Positions 47,401-58,874 of a stretch of DNA of 64,000 bases are shown piece by piece (positions within the stretch are counted from its first letter, which is position 1; each line of letters begins with the position of its first letter). The stretch lies in the NCBI GenBank assembly GCA_029532415.1, contig JAQOTA010000058.1, positions 868,001-932,000 on the forward strand. Reading direction: 5' to 3'. This stretch comes from Marasmius tenuissimus. Taxonomy: Eukaryota > Basidiomycota > Agaricomycetes > Agaricales > Marasmiaceae. A program made the translations under genes and the position numbers. The notes under the pieces are model-generated. The model saw only the letters and a program-made list of their open reading frames with translations. It was not told the DNA's origin and did no database searches.

Positions 47401-49459
47401 CGACGATACAGACCCTGATGGTGCTACACAGGTGGCAAAAACGGAGTTCGTGGTGCAGGAAGAATGGGCGAGCTGCTGGCAGATGCTGCAGTGAAGCGCT
47501 TGTGCATAACACCCCCACAATGGCTCTCGACACACGGAGCAAATGCTAAGGGTAAAGAGATTTACGAGTTGCAACCGATGTCTATTTCTGCGAGCACCAG
47601 GAGATACTCGGCCTGGGATCGGCGAGAAACGGAGTATGGCGACTTGCTTTGTCTGACCTTCCGTGTTCGTATGATGAGAAAGGACCATGGTTCCCTCGGT
47701 GACGTTGTAGCAGTGCAGGTGCACTGAGCAAACGCAGAGAGAGCAAAACAGCCCAAATCCTTCGATGTCGTTGCTACAAACGTTACACGTCTGATGCTGG
47801 GAGGGCCGAGGCGTCGAAGAGACAGTGCTTCCGAATCGCCATGGAACGAATTGGTGTGATTGGGAGGGAATCGGGGATAAGTGGCTGGCGGTGACATTCA
47901 AATCACCCAGCATGGGTGCCCTACTGATAGCAGCATGTCCGACTGCTCTGGGCCAGAACGTTGCAAGAAGATGTGCAGCGAGTCGTTTCGCTCTCGACGT
48001 ATGGTACGCCAGAACTGCTAGAATGTCCAGATATGCATCAAACTTTAAGTCGGCGATGACTGTGATTAGTCGATGAAGGCGGTAGGTAACATCAGCTCGA
48101 GAATTTGATTCTGCATCAAACTCAAAGCGCTCCAATATAGCTGATAGAAGTGGTCCGATTATGGAGGAGAGGTTGTACAACGCAGCCTGTTGCATCGGTG
48201 CGTTTGTCGACTTCAATGCCAACAACTTTGAGGACGCAGTGGACCATGCCCAATCGGAGTCTACATTGGAGCCTTCGTCTGGTGCTGCGTCAACCTGAAT
48301 AGATATGGCCCCAGGCGCTAAGCCTTCCACTCTGGCTATACGTTCCAGTCAATACAAATAGCAAGAGTAAGCCCACGCGAAATCGAACCTACCCGAAGGT
48401 TCCACGTCTGACGAATTGTTACTTAGGCCTTGAACTGATCTGAGTTCTCCCAACACACTCCTAACTACACATTCCTCAAAGAATGCCAAGAGACGACCGC
48501 AGTACTCATACGGAAAGGTGGAGAAGGCAGGAATAAGGGCAAGGGCAATTTCAGATACAATCTTTGGGCTATGCCGATGGGTATGGAGAAGAAATTGGGA
48601 GACTTCTAGTGTCAATGACTGGAGAGCATTCGGAGGTCGTGAAGGCCTGGGAGACGCGACCTTGTATCGACAATCTTCCAACACGACAGAAGATAAGATG
48701 GATATACACTGCGGGAGAAGACCCTCAGCCTTGTTTCGTTTCCCAAACCCAGGGGAGGGTGACCTTGAGCGACGACTTCCTGGCTGAAGATTTCCGATAG
48801 ATCGACGAAACGGCGATGAAGATTTATTGGAACGGGAAACACCCTCGTCCATGCTGGAGATATTGAGAACTATGAGCCCAAACCTCGAGCCAGGAGTACG
48901 TGAGCACGTACCTGTCGTCAAAGACCGTCCATCCTTGCTTGAGAAATATCATCAACACATCTCTGAGCTGGACCATGAGCTCAAAAGTCTCGTCGGTAGA
49001 GAACACGCCTGGTTCATCATCCTCGTCCACCACAAAGTTGTGTAATCCCAAGCTCTCGGTGGATCTATGGTTTCCCCCTCCACCTTTCACAGCACCCTTC
49101 ACAGACTCAACGATTCCCGGGCTTTTCTCATCCGCCCTGTCTCCGTACACTCCAAACGTATCGTAAACGGTCGGCGGCATTTTGCGCTGGCTCAACTGGC
49201 TGAGCACATGTCCAAGTAACTTTCGTGTCTCATTCTTCCTGCCTCCTTCTTTCTGAGAGCCTCCTTTGAATGCTTTCGCGAGCGGAGATACGGGAGGTTT
49301 TTCGGGGCTTGTAGGAGATCCTGAAACAAGGAAGGAGGGGATATCGTTGGGTAATGAGAGGTTGGGAGATGGTGAAGGGTCTCTATGGGACTTTCCCCCA
49401 GAGTGAAAGCTTGTATTGATAGATAAGCCGGCTACCCTTCCTTTAGACGGAGCAGGCAT
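41452..49459 (-). CDS. Very large helical-repeat protein with twin C1 zinc fingers, UNC80-like (tentative)
   Basis: Twenty-two exons give about 2,298 residues: 49459-48912, 48853-48393, 48335-46519, 46470-46150, 46099-45965, 45916-45510, 45462-45346, 45295-45080, 45031-44882, 44820-44682, 44617-44449, 44397-44303, 44253-44167, 44116-43524, 43473-43369, 43306-43270, 43218-42999, 42947-42823, 42768-42319, 42262-41903, 41852-41703, 41646-41452. The N-terminal region is Ser/Pro-rich. Residues about 510-635 carry two C1-type fingers; the second has exact spacing H-x12-C-x2-C-x13-C-x2-C-x4-H-x2-C-x7-C (RLQLVNLFTL, CSVCREPLWGCYAQ, CSICQQLAHSSC). The rest is long runs of amphipathic helices of HEAT/ARM style with no membrane span. 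Size, helix pattern and my memory of fungal UNC80-domain entries with DAG-type fingers suggest the UNC80 family, a partner of NALCN/Cch1-like channels. That name is an inference; the gene itself is well supported. Intron 41853-41902 has a GC donor. Confidence 0.75.
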
Positions 49460-49601
49460 TGATGGTCCTGGTCAGCCGAGTGTGTAGGCGATGGTGACGA
49501 GTGTCCGTGAGGAAGATGGCGGTGGGCGCCTGTTCAAGCGATCGTCGGTGAGCACTAGTAGTAGTGGGCGCTTGGACCCTTGAAAGCGACCCCTCATGAT
49601 C
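49460..49601. promoter_or_regulatory. Divergent promoter, large C1-finger gene / LTO1
   Basis: A 142-nt gap between the two divergent ATGs. This close neighbour limits how far upstream the minus gene could start, which supports the ATG at 49459. Confidence 0.35.
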
Positions 49602-50249
49602 ATGCCTGCGAGTCCCACCTTTGACATAGAATCTCTTGTGCATCTCGAGCAATCGTCTGTGTCTTGTTATTACTGACATCAACTTCTCAATCGAATGATT
49701 TCCTAGGTTCTACGACTCGGGATATGAGGACGGCCATGCTCATGGTCGAGTACACGGTCTCATCGAGGGAAGAGCGCTAGGAAGGGAGAAAGGGTTCGAG
49801 ATGTGGGAAGAAATAAGTTTCTATGAGGGCTTTGCCATCTTCTGGAGATCGGTCTGCATCGCCCAAGGCAGAGAGGACGAGTGAGTACCAGGGTTTTGGT
49901 TCATACCGATTGTTTTTTACTGAAGGTCAGCTGTGGAAGTCGTGTATTCAATCACATAAAGCACCTCCTCTCTCTCATCGCTCAGTTTCCATGCGTAAAC
50001 CCATCTACAGTGGAAGGAGAGTCCTCAATCGATATACCAAAGCTTTTCAGGCAAATTCGGTCGCGTTACAAGGCACTTTGTGCGACCCTTGGTGTCAGAC
50101 CTAGTCTTCGCGCATCTGGAGAACAGTCTTCCGTTTCAGAGGGTCCAACAGGGAACGACGAGACGATTGCCATTGATCAAGGTGGTGGTGATAAAAAGTC
50201 GGTTTGGGCGATCGAGAAGCCGCCGGCGAGCTCGTCTATGAGCTTTTAA
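49602..50249 (+). CDS. LTO1: LTO1 / ORAOV1, Fe-S adaptor for ABCE1 maturation
   Basis: With Yae1, Lto1 links the cytosolic Fe-S targeting complex to the ribosome-recycling ATPase Rli1/ABCE1. Exons 49602-49654, 49707-49880 and 49931-50249 give 181 residues. The hallmark deca-GX3 stretch is present: FYDSGYEDGHAHGRVHGL continuing IEGRALGREKGFEMWEE, then FYEGFAIFWRSV. The second half has VFNHIKHLLSLIAQFP and IPKLFRQIRSRYKALCATLG as in ORAOV1. It ends in Ser-Phe, like the human protein; yeast Lto1 ends in a Trp used for CIA binding, so that detail differs. Confidence 0.9.
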
Positions 50250-50519
50250 AAAGCCCACATAAAGTATTCACAGGAAAAAAGCCCCGGGACGAGGCACCGT
50301 TGTGAACGTTCGTACGAGGAGTAACCGTGAGTTCATACGATAACGCCCAACTGCAAAAGGTGATCTCACAAATCACAACAGCGAACGCGACTTGTATTAA
50401 AAGACGACGATTGCTCTCTAGAAGTAGTAAAGTGCAGATGCTAGAGGATACAGATGGAGTGCGATTAATGTACGATAACAAACAACGACAGCGATGTAAA
50501 ATCCATTGAGATGGTCTTC

Positions 50520-53500
50520 TCAAAACTCAAAGTCCTCCGAAACCAGCTCGATGTACCCTTTGCCTTCCTTTGCCTTCTTGGGATTGATCTCGGTCGCAAC
50601 GGCCTTCCTCACCATGGCGTTGAACGATGCCGGACCACAACCTGAAAGCAACAATCAGCTACAGACGATCATCGGAAGAGCAGAACAGAGTAAAAACTTA
50701 CAGGCTACAACAACAGAGCCCTTGGCATTCTCAACTTCCTCGTGAAGCAGGCGTTGAATAGAGGGCTTGCCAGGTCGGGCATTCATCGACACCATAGAGA
50801 TGTCCCGCATCTCTAGTTCGTCGATAGTCAACTTGGGTGCGCCACCCTCCCGGGGGGTCATAGTAGGGGAGAGAAAAGCCACATGCTTCTCATTCTCTGT
50901 TGGGATTTGAAGGCTGGAAAGTTGAGGTGGCAACTGGGCATGAGAATGATTCTGCATCATCGGCATACTTGACGATGGGGTGTTCGGGTCTGCCGAAGGC
51001 GGAGGGGAGACCGGCCGGGATAATCGTGGAGAGAGTGGTCGTGGGACAGGGTCGGAAAGGGAGTAAAGCGAGACGGGGCGGCCCAAATCGCTCTCGTCTG
51101 AGTCAATGGAGCGCCGGTGCCCATCCGCGCTGGGTTCTTCTTCGACTTGTTGGCCCCTCACAAGGTTCTCGGTGGACCGCTCACGTTTGAGAGGGCTTCC
51201 AGTCGCGTTCTTTGACAATGCAGAAGACCCCGGTGGTTTCCAGAGGTGCTGCCAGGTGTTATCCCAGGAAGAGCGAGCGGGAGGTTCGTTGGATAATCCA
51301 GAGGGCGGTGCAGGTTTCCTTAACTGTGAGTGCCATGAAGAATCCCATGATGGACGTGGGGGAGCTTCTTCCGGGATATTGGGTGATTCCAGCTCGGACG
51401 AATCACGTCTAAAAGAGTCTAAGGAAGGGCGGTGCGGTGGATCCAGTTCAGAAGGATTGAAGCCTGATTTGAGCGGCGAAGAGACGGAGATAGTGGACTC
51501 ATTCACAGAAGCGAGGGTTTGCCTGTTGTATGAAGGACGACCGGGAGGCGCGATTGAAGTAGGGTCGGCGGATAAGAAAGAAGTGTGCTTCAGAGGTGAA
51601 CCGTTCGGGCCGAATGGCGTCCACGTTGGGTCCGAGACCAGGAACGACACTTGTCTCTGGTTCGCCGAAGCAGGGGCTCTGGATATGCGACGGAGCATGT
51701 TACCCTCCTTCCTGATCATGGTACTGAAACGACTCTCTCCTGCCAATGTGTCGTCACGTTCGTTGTCCCAATCTGTGAGATCGCGTAGGTAGTCTTCGAT
51801 CGACATAGCACCGAGTCCTTCATCGCCAGTTTTCTCAGTGTAATAACTGAGGTCGACGTCGTCATCCTCATCCTCATCGATCCCTGCCGCTGCTGCCGAT
51901 GCCTCGATGGACTGAGGTTTTGCGGTAGACATCCTGGACATTCTTGCTATTTCAGGCTTGGAATTGGTGACAAAGACTTCGATCTCCAGACCAGGGGAGG
52001 GTATCATAGTCATGCACCTTCGTAGGATTGATGCACACCACTGTATGTGAGCTTGACAAAGATGAGCTTTGACGAATAGGACGATAGATTTGAACCTCAC
52101 CGTATTCCTTTATCAACCAGATGAAGCGAACCCGCTGTGTCTTGTACCCTTTACTGCCCCAGCTCCCTGCGTGACCTCCAAGGTTACGTCCGTCTCTCCC
52201 AGCAAGACACAGAGTGACAAACTGTAGAATTGACAGGGCAAAACTGACTCCGGAGCCAGCTGCAAAGATTACGACTGTGGAATAGCTACCCCATCTTGCA
52301 CCAGAAGAACTTCCGAACGGGCCCTCTACGAACATCTTGAGGAGCACTCCGCGCTGAGGCATCACAGTACCATTCGGGAGCTTCTCTCCCGGCACATGGT
52401 TCTCTCCGCGATTCTGTAACTTGACGACGTGATCCCACAGATCCCTCGTCCAGCCATTCTTACAACGGACCAGGAAGACGATGGCGCGTCCGGACGGTGC
52501 GGCTTGATGATCACAAATTGACGCTGTCGACGGGTAACATTAGTATCATAGCCCAAAATGGCAGAAAAAGTACACAACTCACCACATGTAAATGGGTGGG
52601 TGAGAAATCTCGATACAGAAGGAATGTTAATGAGAAAGTGCTGGCCGGGTGACCACGACAGGAATCCGGGGCTTATGTAGGTCAAACGAACAGTCGCACC
52701 AGACAGGAGTTCCGCGTGTGCATAACCAGCCGGAGGGGTGTAGGCGAGAGCCGTGGCCGGGCCCAACAGATTACCATCAGAAAGGGTGTAGAACTGGGAA
52801 TCGATGTACGGGGATTGAGGTGGATAGTTGCCAGGTTTGCCGGCAGCAAGCGCAGCAGGCGTGGTCGGGGTAGGCGGCATAACGACAGGGGCCGACTTTT
52901 CTTTCCCGAAGAAGCCGTTCATCTGAAGCCACCATGTTGCCCGCCAGGCGCGCTCACCTACCCAGATCGCGAGTGCAGTCCAACACCAATGAGCTACACG
53001 AGGATGGTGAAGGGCAGAGAAGACGATTGTCAAGGGAATTAGGGTTATGTGGAGGTAGTAGAAAGTCTCGTAGTGACTGTTTCGCAAGAATCGCGACGAG
53101 GAGAATACAAGGAAAGTCATGGAGCCGAATGCCTGTATGCCGTTTACCGGTTAATATGGCGGAGAGATAAGACCATGTAAAGAGACTTACGGTCCAGCCG
53201 AACAAGAATTTCTCGTAGTCCCAGGCGTAAGTAATACCTGGCCGACCGTTTCGGTGATCAATAGACAATTGAACACTCCAAAAAACGACGTGGAAAAGAG
53301 TGATGAGCCATAGGAGTCGTGCCGACCACCGGTGTAGCCAGGATAACTTGTCGAAATGTAGGTTGGTCATGGGAAGTGCGAGCACGGCAAAGGGCGGGGC
53401 CTTGAGAGCGAAAAGGACTACCAGGGGCATGAGACCAAAAGCAATTAAGCCAGTCCTTCCACCTGCGGTCCACCATGCTTTGTGAATCTGATACTGGGGT

Positions 53501-53940
53501 TGGTATTGGAGGAAGGGAGTTGTGTCGTATGCTCGAGCTGAAATCTCTTGCGGTGTAATGTCGAAAACGTTCACTTTGGGAGAGATGTAGTCCGGACCCG
53601 CAAAGGACAGAAGGATTGTTGTGATGGGTAATGCTGCCAGGCATAGTAATTGACCGTTTGAGGGCCATCGAATGAATGAAGACCTGGTAAAGCGCCATGT
53701 CCGCCTACGGATAGCCCATTTCCGCCAATGACATCCGAAAGCTCCTCCTCTGGAGCCGGTCCAATGCAGAACCATGTAGACGACGAATACCGACGCTATT
53801 GAGAACCATAGGGCGTACACATAGCGTCGAGAGTTTTCGCTCATCATATGGGCAACAAGATAGGCGGTAACCCATTGGAGATCGTCAGGGTAGTTAGGGA
53901 CCGTCGGGTTCGCGGTGATGGCTGTAGAAGTGGTGGACAT
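50520..53940 (-). CDS. Ferric reductase (FRE type) with large disordered insert
   Basis: A plasma-membrane flavocytochrome that reduces Fe(III) or Cu(II) outside the cell using NADPH. Exons 53940-53191, 53132-52583, 52523-52101, 52051-50702 and 50641-50520 give 1,064 residues. After an N-terminal helix come the heme-bearing spans: HFDKLSWLHRWSARLLWLIT with FHVVFW, and RNSHYETFYYLHITLIPLTI with HH, supplying the two His pairs. The FAD site is HPFTCAS, the NADPH lobe starts with VEGPFGSS and ends with VVVACCGPASF, and the stop follows a short helix and an acidic VSEDFEF end. Between FVTNSKPE (about residue 605) and the KPSIQRLLHEE helix (about 985) sits a Ser/Pro/Asp-rich segment of roughly 350 residues absent from ordinary ferric reductases. 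The insert holds acidic runs and repeated PPRPSWD-like units. Confidence 0.9.
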
Positions 53941-54316
53941 GGCACCAGGACGAGTCAAGGAATGGACAGGTGGAACAGAAACTGGGCCGAGTCAGAGAGA
54001 GAAACTTGAAGATGAGGAATAAAAGTGCATCGCTTCGACGTGGGCAAGCCGATACCAAATTATATTTACTCGCATTATTCTAGTGCCGAGAAATGAGGCC
54101 GCCAACGGTCCCTTTCTCCCAAAAGCGGCAATATGTTCTCACGTCATGCTCGCCGTCCCTAGGACCCTGGATACCATGGCTGCGCTCGACGCCGAGGTTC
54201 GCCTTCAACTCATCTCACAAGCTCATACCTCAAAAAAATTCCAATAGATAGAGTACGACACAGATTAAAGTTCAGCCTGATACGGCGTGTATGCCCCTTG
54301 TTCATGTAGCATTCTC
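53941..54316. other. 5' region of ferric reductase, 3' of ATX1
   Basis: A 376-nt gap between two minus-strand genes. Metal control of the reductase would be expected here. GATA cores occur (for example near 54050 and 54245) but are too short to claim as sites. Confidence 0.35.
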
Positions 54317-54772
54317 CTATTCCAAGGTCTTTCCAGATCGCACCTGCAATGTCCAATTAGTCAGAAGGAATTACTGCACTGGTGCCGACCAAGCTCACCT
54401 CCTTTCCTGTCTTCTTAATCCTCGTCAGAACCTCATCGTATGGCATGACACCCTTGACAGTGACTTTCTGAGAGTCCAAATCCACGGTGAAATCAGATAC
54501 ACCTTCGAGCACCATGCGATAAGCATTTATATTTAGTAGCAGGTTGGTCCGTGCAGACGCACCATCGGCTTTCGCTCTCGTCAGAACCCGTTCAACAGCT
54601 CCAGAGCATCCGGTGCAGGTCATCTAAAACACTTCTGTGAGGCGACTGACGATTGGTCTCGATGTGTTCTCGTTCCCCACCTTCACGTCAAACTCGTAAG
54701 TGTGCTGATCAGCCTGTGATTCGTTTGTTCTAGGTGAGAATTCGAGACTCGGGAAGAGGGTTTGCCCACCAT
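54317..54772 (-). CDS. ATX1: ATX1 copper chaperone
   Basis: A cytosolic Cu(I) carrier that loads the Golgi copper pump Ccc2. Exons 54772-54770 (the ATG alone), 54713-54681, 54623-54563, 54502-54399 and 54343-54317 give 75 residues, the normal length. The copper loop is MTCTGCSGAVERVL, the HMA fold continues with VSDFTVDLDSQKVTVKGVMP and YDEVLTRIKKTGKEVRSGK. All phases agree. Copper delivered by this route loads multicopper oxidases, including the ferroxidase of high-affinity iron uptake, which gives it a functional link to the ferric reductase just downstream on the same strand. Confidence 0.94.
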
Positions 54773-55088
54773 GGCAGCGAAATCTGCGACAAACGTTCGT
54801 CAGCGAGGGGTCTCTGAGATGATAGGGATCTACTCAACAGTGTTGTAGGAGGTCGAAGTATAAGTTAGAAGCACAGGATGTTGTTGTTACACGATTGCCT
54901 GTACGCCTTATTTATCTGCTTTATCAGCCGAATCGATCGCGTCATTTAATCATCTGGAATCCCCCTTCAGGCAATGGTCGCCCGGTGGGTAAACGTCTAT
55001 GAAACGTCGGTTACTTTCCCGAAAAGGCCCTACGCAGGTGAATTGGGGGAACAATCATTGGTGGGTATAATACATATGCCTGTCAGTG
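54773..55088. other. Intergenic, 5' of ATX1
   Basis: A 316-nt gap between the ATX1 start and the stop of the amino-acid permease, both on the minus strand. No gene is seen. Confidence 0.35.
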
Positions 55089-57634
55089 TCATCTATGCGG
55101 AGGATGTCGTCCCTCAGTCATTTCCATCTCATCGCCCTCGGTAGCAACGGCTTCCCAGCCTTCCCCAATGGGCGGCCTGCCGCGAAGCTTTGAAAAGCCG
55201 GACCTAAGCCACGCTAAGGAGAAGTGTCAGAAAAGAGTCCCTATTTCGATCGTTAGGACTCACTAATTATCCGAGGCGCTTCGTTCGCGTCGCGTCGGGT
55301 AAGGTAGTAAACCGGGACTCCGGCCAAAACAAATCCTGAAAGTCCGTCAATATACGGCTGAAGTTCATTGAGGATGTGGACTCCACCTAAAACAGCGATC
55401 GCTTCCAGAGGTGCTGCAATAATGGGCATAAAAAGAAGGAATAGTGCGACCTGCAGGTCGTGTCAATACCAAGACGAAGCTTTTGAGAGTACTTGTCCAC
55501 TCACCCCGCAAAACGTCAATGGAGTGATTATCCAAGTCTTGTAAGGCCTTGGCGATGTGAGCTGAAACTCGAGAGCAGGAACGTATAGCTTGGGAGACCC
55601 ACCTTTCCAGGAGAGGCTCTTTCACACGCAAGATAACTAAGCCCAAAACCTGGGAGACTCTCAGTACTGCCAATGACCATGAATTGAACCAAAAAAATTG
55701 GCTTACCGTGAGGAAATAGAACGCCCAGGATGCAACAACCGAGAAATTGATCAGCGAGCGAAATCCTCCTCCGATCAGTATGAACATCGTTGTTATTCCG
55801 GTTTGGAGTAAGGTCGCATTCACAGGCGTTTTTCGGGTTTTGTGAAGCCGACCGAACAGTTCCGGGAGATATCGCTCGCGCCCTGCCGCGTAGACTAGAC
55901 GGGACGAAGTGAAAAAAGAACCTATTTGGGACTGGGTTGAGCATGATGAACACCGAATTCAACTTTTATTTGGCTACGAACCGTTCAGCGCCCCAAAACA
56001 CGAAAACGCAACCATAAACGCAAAGATGTTGCCACCAACAGGCCCGAACAGTGCGCGCCCGAAGTCCATCGCGACTGTGTTGCTCAAACCAACCAAGGCC
56101 TGAGTTTAGCGTTAATGCGGGGGTAAGGATCCGACAGCACATCGGAAACCTACCTTATCCAACACCACAAAGTACGAGATGTTAGCAAGCAAAAACAGAA
56201 GCTGTTCAAACCGGGTCCATCATCATGTCAGCCTTCCGCATATCTCGCGACTTTTAATTGAACTGTACCAACGGTAACGACCGCCATGCTTGAGTGAATC
56301 GCGCGGGGTATATTCTTCTCAGCGTTTTTTATCTCGCCACCGACATAGTTGGCTTGATCCCATCCATCAAAGGCCCAAAGACCTGAATAGAGTGCCAAAG
56401 AGTACGCGGATGGACTTTTACTCGAACCCTCGAACCACGGCTGACGGAGTGACTCTGTTGCTTTCCCGCGGGCTAGCTGAACGATTCCCAGGATCGTGAC
56501 GGCTACCTGGAAGCAGTAGCCCACCGATTTAGAATAATTGACGAGATAGGGGGCGGCTCACGTACCAAAGCAGCCACTTTGACCGACGTAAAGATGACAG
56601 CGACACGAGGCCCCAGTTTTGTCGTCCACACGCAAGCCAAAGTAACCAAAAGTACTGCGAACACGGCCGTGAGTTTGATAGCCCACTGTGGAATGTCATC
56701 AGGGGATGCGTCTATTTGACCGCTGTGCCAGAATATTCGGTTCATGTATTCTGCAAATATGAGGCCGACGACTGCGTTTCCGCCTACGACGAACCGAACA
56801 GGTCAGTGACGTCGCAGCTCAACGTGAAGGAGAATGCTGACCCGGTTTGAGGGCTATTATTGCTGTCCATGAGAAGAGGTACGACACCAGAGGCCCGTAC
56901 GCATAGGAGAGATAGGCTTGTGCTCCGCCGTTTTGAGGTATTGCAGACCCAAGTTCGGCGAAACTGCTGGCGCCGGTCCAGGCTAACAACCCAGAAGCCA
57001 GCCAGACACTCAAACTAGCTCCGATGCTCTTCGTATTCGAGACCACAATGCCTGGTGAAGAGCTGAGGTTTTGTGAGTCGGGTATGGGAGGCGAGTAGGT
57101 AAAGAAGTTGATTCACAAAATGCCAGAACCGATCTGGTGGAGGAATTGTAGACGGTAGTGAGTTGGGACTGTATGGAATGGAATTTGCTAGAGCACGCAC
57201 TTGTAGTCCTACAATTAACGCGATTCCTGAAAGGGTACTGCACTCAGAAGATTGCCAGTCAGTGAGATAATGAATCATGGTACCGTTCCAGATTCCTATG
57301 TTTTTTTCCGATACAGCATGTCCCCCTTGCACTATGTCATCGTTATCCGCCAAGCTACTGCTCAAGGGCAGTAAGTCGTGCTGGAAGTCAAAGCCTGTCA
57401 CTGAATACGACCGGTTTCTAGACGAAATACCAGATGAGACACAATAAGAGAGAGTTCTTTGACGAGCAGAGAAACGCACCGGTTGTGACGTGACGGTTCT
57501 GCCAGAGGTACACCCTCTGAAACTTCTAAAGCCCGTAAGGAATCGTCAGAATCTTGTGATAGTCGTGAAGCCATTTTAGGAGTGCTGAAGCCATCGTTTA
57601 ACGGTGATCTGACGGAGACATATGAGGATGGCAT
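55089..57634 (-). CDS. L-type amino-acid permease (APC superfamily)
   Basis: A plasma-membrane amino-acid transporter related to animal LAT light chains and fungal Mup1/Mup3. Fourteen exons give 595 residues: 57634-57480, 57417-57284, 57226-57201, 57133-57117, 57062-56842, 56783-56566, 56506-56273, 56201-56154, 56099-55982, 55921-55707, 55649-55603, 55547-55505, 55450-55264, 55213-55089. After about 95 cytosolic residues comes the family's SEKNIGIWNGIALIVGLQIG, with the helix-1 substrate motif GSGIFSSPG, then SFAELGSAIPQNGGAQAYL, the WAFDGWDQANYVGGEI helix-6 motif and RERYLPELFGRLHKTRKTPV. About twelve membrane spans are visible. The weakest splice call is donor GTTGGT at 56272. Substrate cannot be read from sequence. 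Confidence 0.9.
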
Positions 57635-57796
57635 GAACTTTTATGAACGCCGTCGTGGTTGACGCGCGCGAAGATGTGGGTGCGTATGTAAAGAGATGGA
57701 ATTGAATTGTTACTCAATTCTGGTCTGCATTCTGGACGCTCAAAATATCTCGAAGTAAATACGACACCCAAGCTCAAGGGGCAGTAAAATATGAAT

Positions 57797-58874
57797 TCAA
57801 GATAAATTCGAAGTATCATCATTCTTATTGGCATGTTCGAGCAGCGCTTGTGCGACGACGGAATGTATCTCGGTACAACGTTCCTCACATGCTTCCATGG
57901 ACTTGAGAGATTCAGAACAAATTAGTCCAAACGAACAGCGAGCAAAACTTACTGTTATCGCTTGCGAGGTCTCCATTTTGCCATTTTGCCAGACGCTAGT
58001 GACAGTGCCTAATGCAGGCATACAAGAAAGAACGAGTGTACCATTGGATGTTCGAGCTTCCTCTTCCGTCGGATCCAGCCAAATCTCGTCTCCCGTGATG
58101 CACTTTTGAGGACGAAGGATAAACAATTTAGTGAGGAATCAAGTGAAACGAATTCTCACCGCTGTGCATGAAGTTACGAGCCCCAGCATTTCAATACCTG
58201 CAACCGCCAGAGCGGTACTAGCGGCGATGGCACCCGACGCAACACATCCTTCGATTCCATCGGCTTCAATGATCATAAGGAAAATATCGATAGTCGATTT
58301 TGGGAGGAGTTCCAATCGAATGGAGGACAACAGCGCTTGATGGATCGCGACGGCAAGGGATCTGTCTTCAGCATCCTGAAAAATGATTGAACGGACAAGA
58401 AAACTAGCAATCGATGCCGAGCACTCACCCGTATAGGTGCCCTTCGTCGAGTACAAGAGAAGGGGGTGAATTTGACTTCGACATTCAGTCGGCCTTGCTC
58501 ACTGTAAGAGGTATTCTTTGACTGTCGAGGACCATAGCTAGGCAACAAACGCGTCGATTCAGTTGCGAGTTCGAATGGATGAAGATGAAGTCACTGACAC
58601 AGCACAAGCTATCTTTGTTCGTTCCGTTTCTATGTAGGCAGAACCGTTCGCTTGGCTTATAAGGCCAGGCTGAAGGACTGCATCGAGGGAGTAAGTTTAG
58701 GTGATTGACCAGGACTTTTTTGTTCGTACATATTGACCGAGTGTCTGTCGGTTGCCTTCCTACGCGTTTGCCAGGCTTAGTCGATGGAGGCGAGTCTTCG
58801 AGATCAAACACAGGAGTGAAACTCTCTTCAGGGCCATTTACACGCCTTCTGTCGAATGAAGTGAGTGCAGCCAT
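57797..58874 (-). CDS. MTR3: Exosome complex subunit MTR3 (RNase PH fold)
   Basis: Mtr3 is one of six RNase PH-like subunits of the exosome ring, which threads RNA to Rrp44 and Rrp6 and is itself inactive in fungi. Exons 58874-58730, 58677-58599, 58537-58429, 58375-58160, 58102-57953 and 57901-57797 give 267 residues. Matches are LQPGLISQANGSAYIETERT, VYGPRQSKNTSYSEQGRLNV, FTPFSCTRRRAPIRDAEDRS, IFLMIIEADGIEGCVASGAI and AVAGIEMLGLVTSC. RRP41/EXOSC4 and RRP46 are the nearest alternatives; the N-terminal acidic extension and the RPIFL-like start (here RSIFLQPG) favour Mtr3. It is divergent from NSRP1 by 99 nt. Confidence 0.85.

Noticed and set aside
46111..48330. Single-exon gene of 739 residues
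   Set aside because: It is the largest exon of the 22-exon gene plus a retained in-frame intron. Phases at both ends and continuing helical sequence on either side show it is internal.
49443..49682. Extra upstream exon of the giant C1-finger gene
   Set aside because: The open frame lies over the first exon of LTO1 on the other strand and is out of frame with the ATG at 49459.
51106..51792. 228-codon plus-strand open frame
   Set aside because: It is antisense to the Ser/Pro-rich exon of the ferric reductase; the biased composition of that exon opens the opposite frame. No domain is visible.
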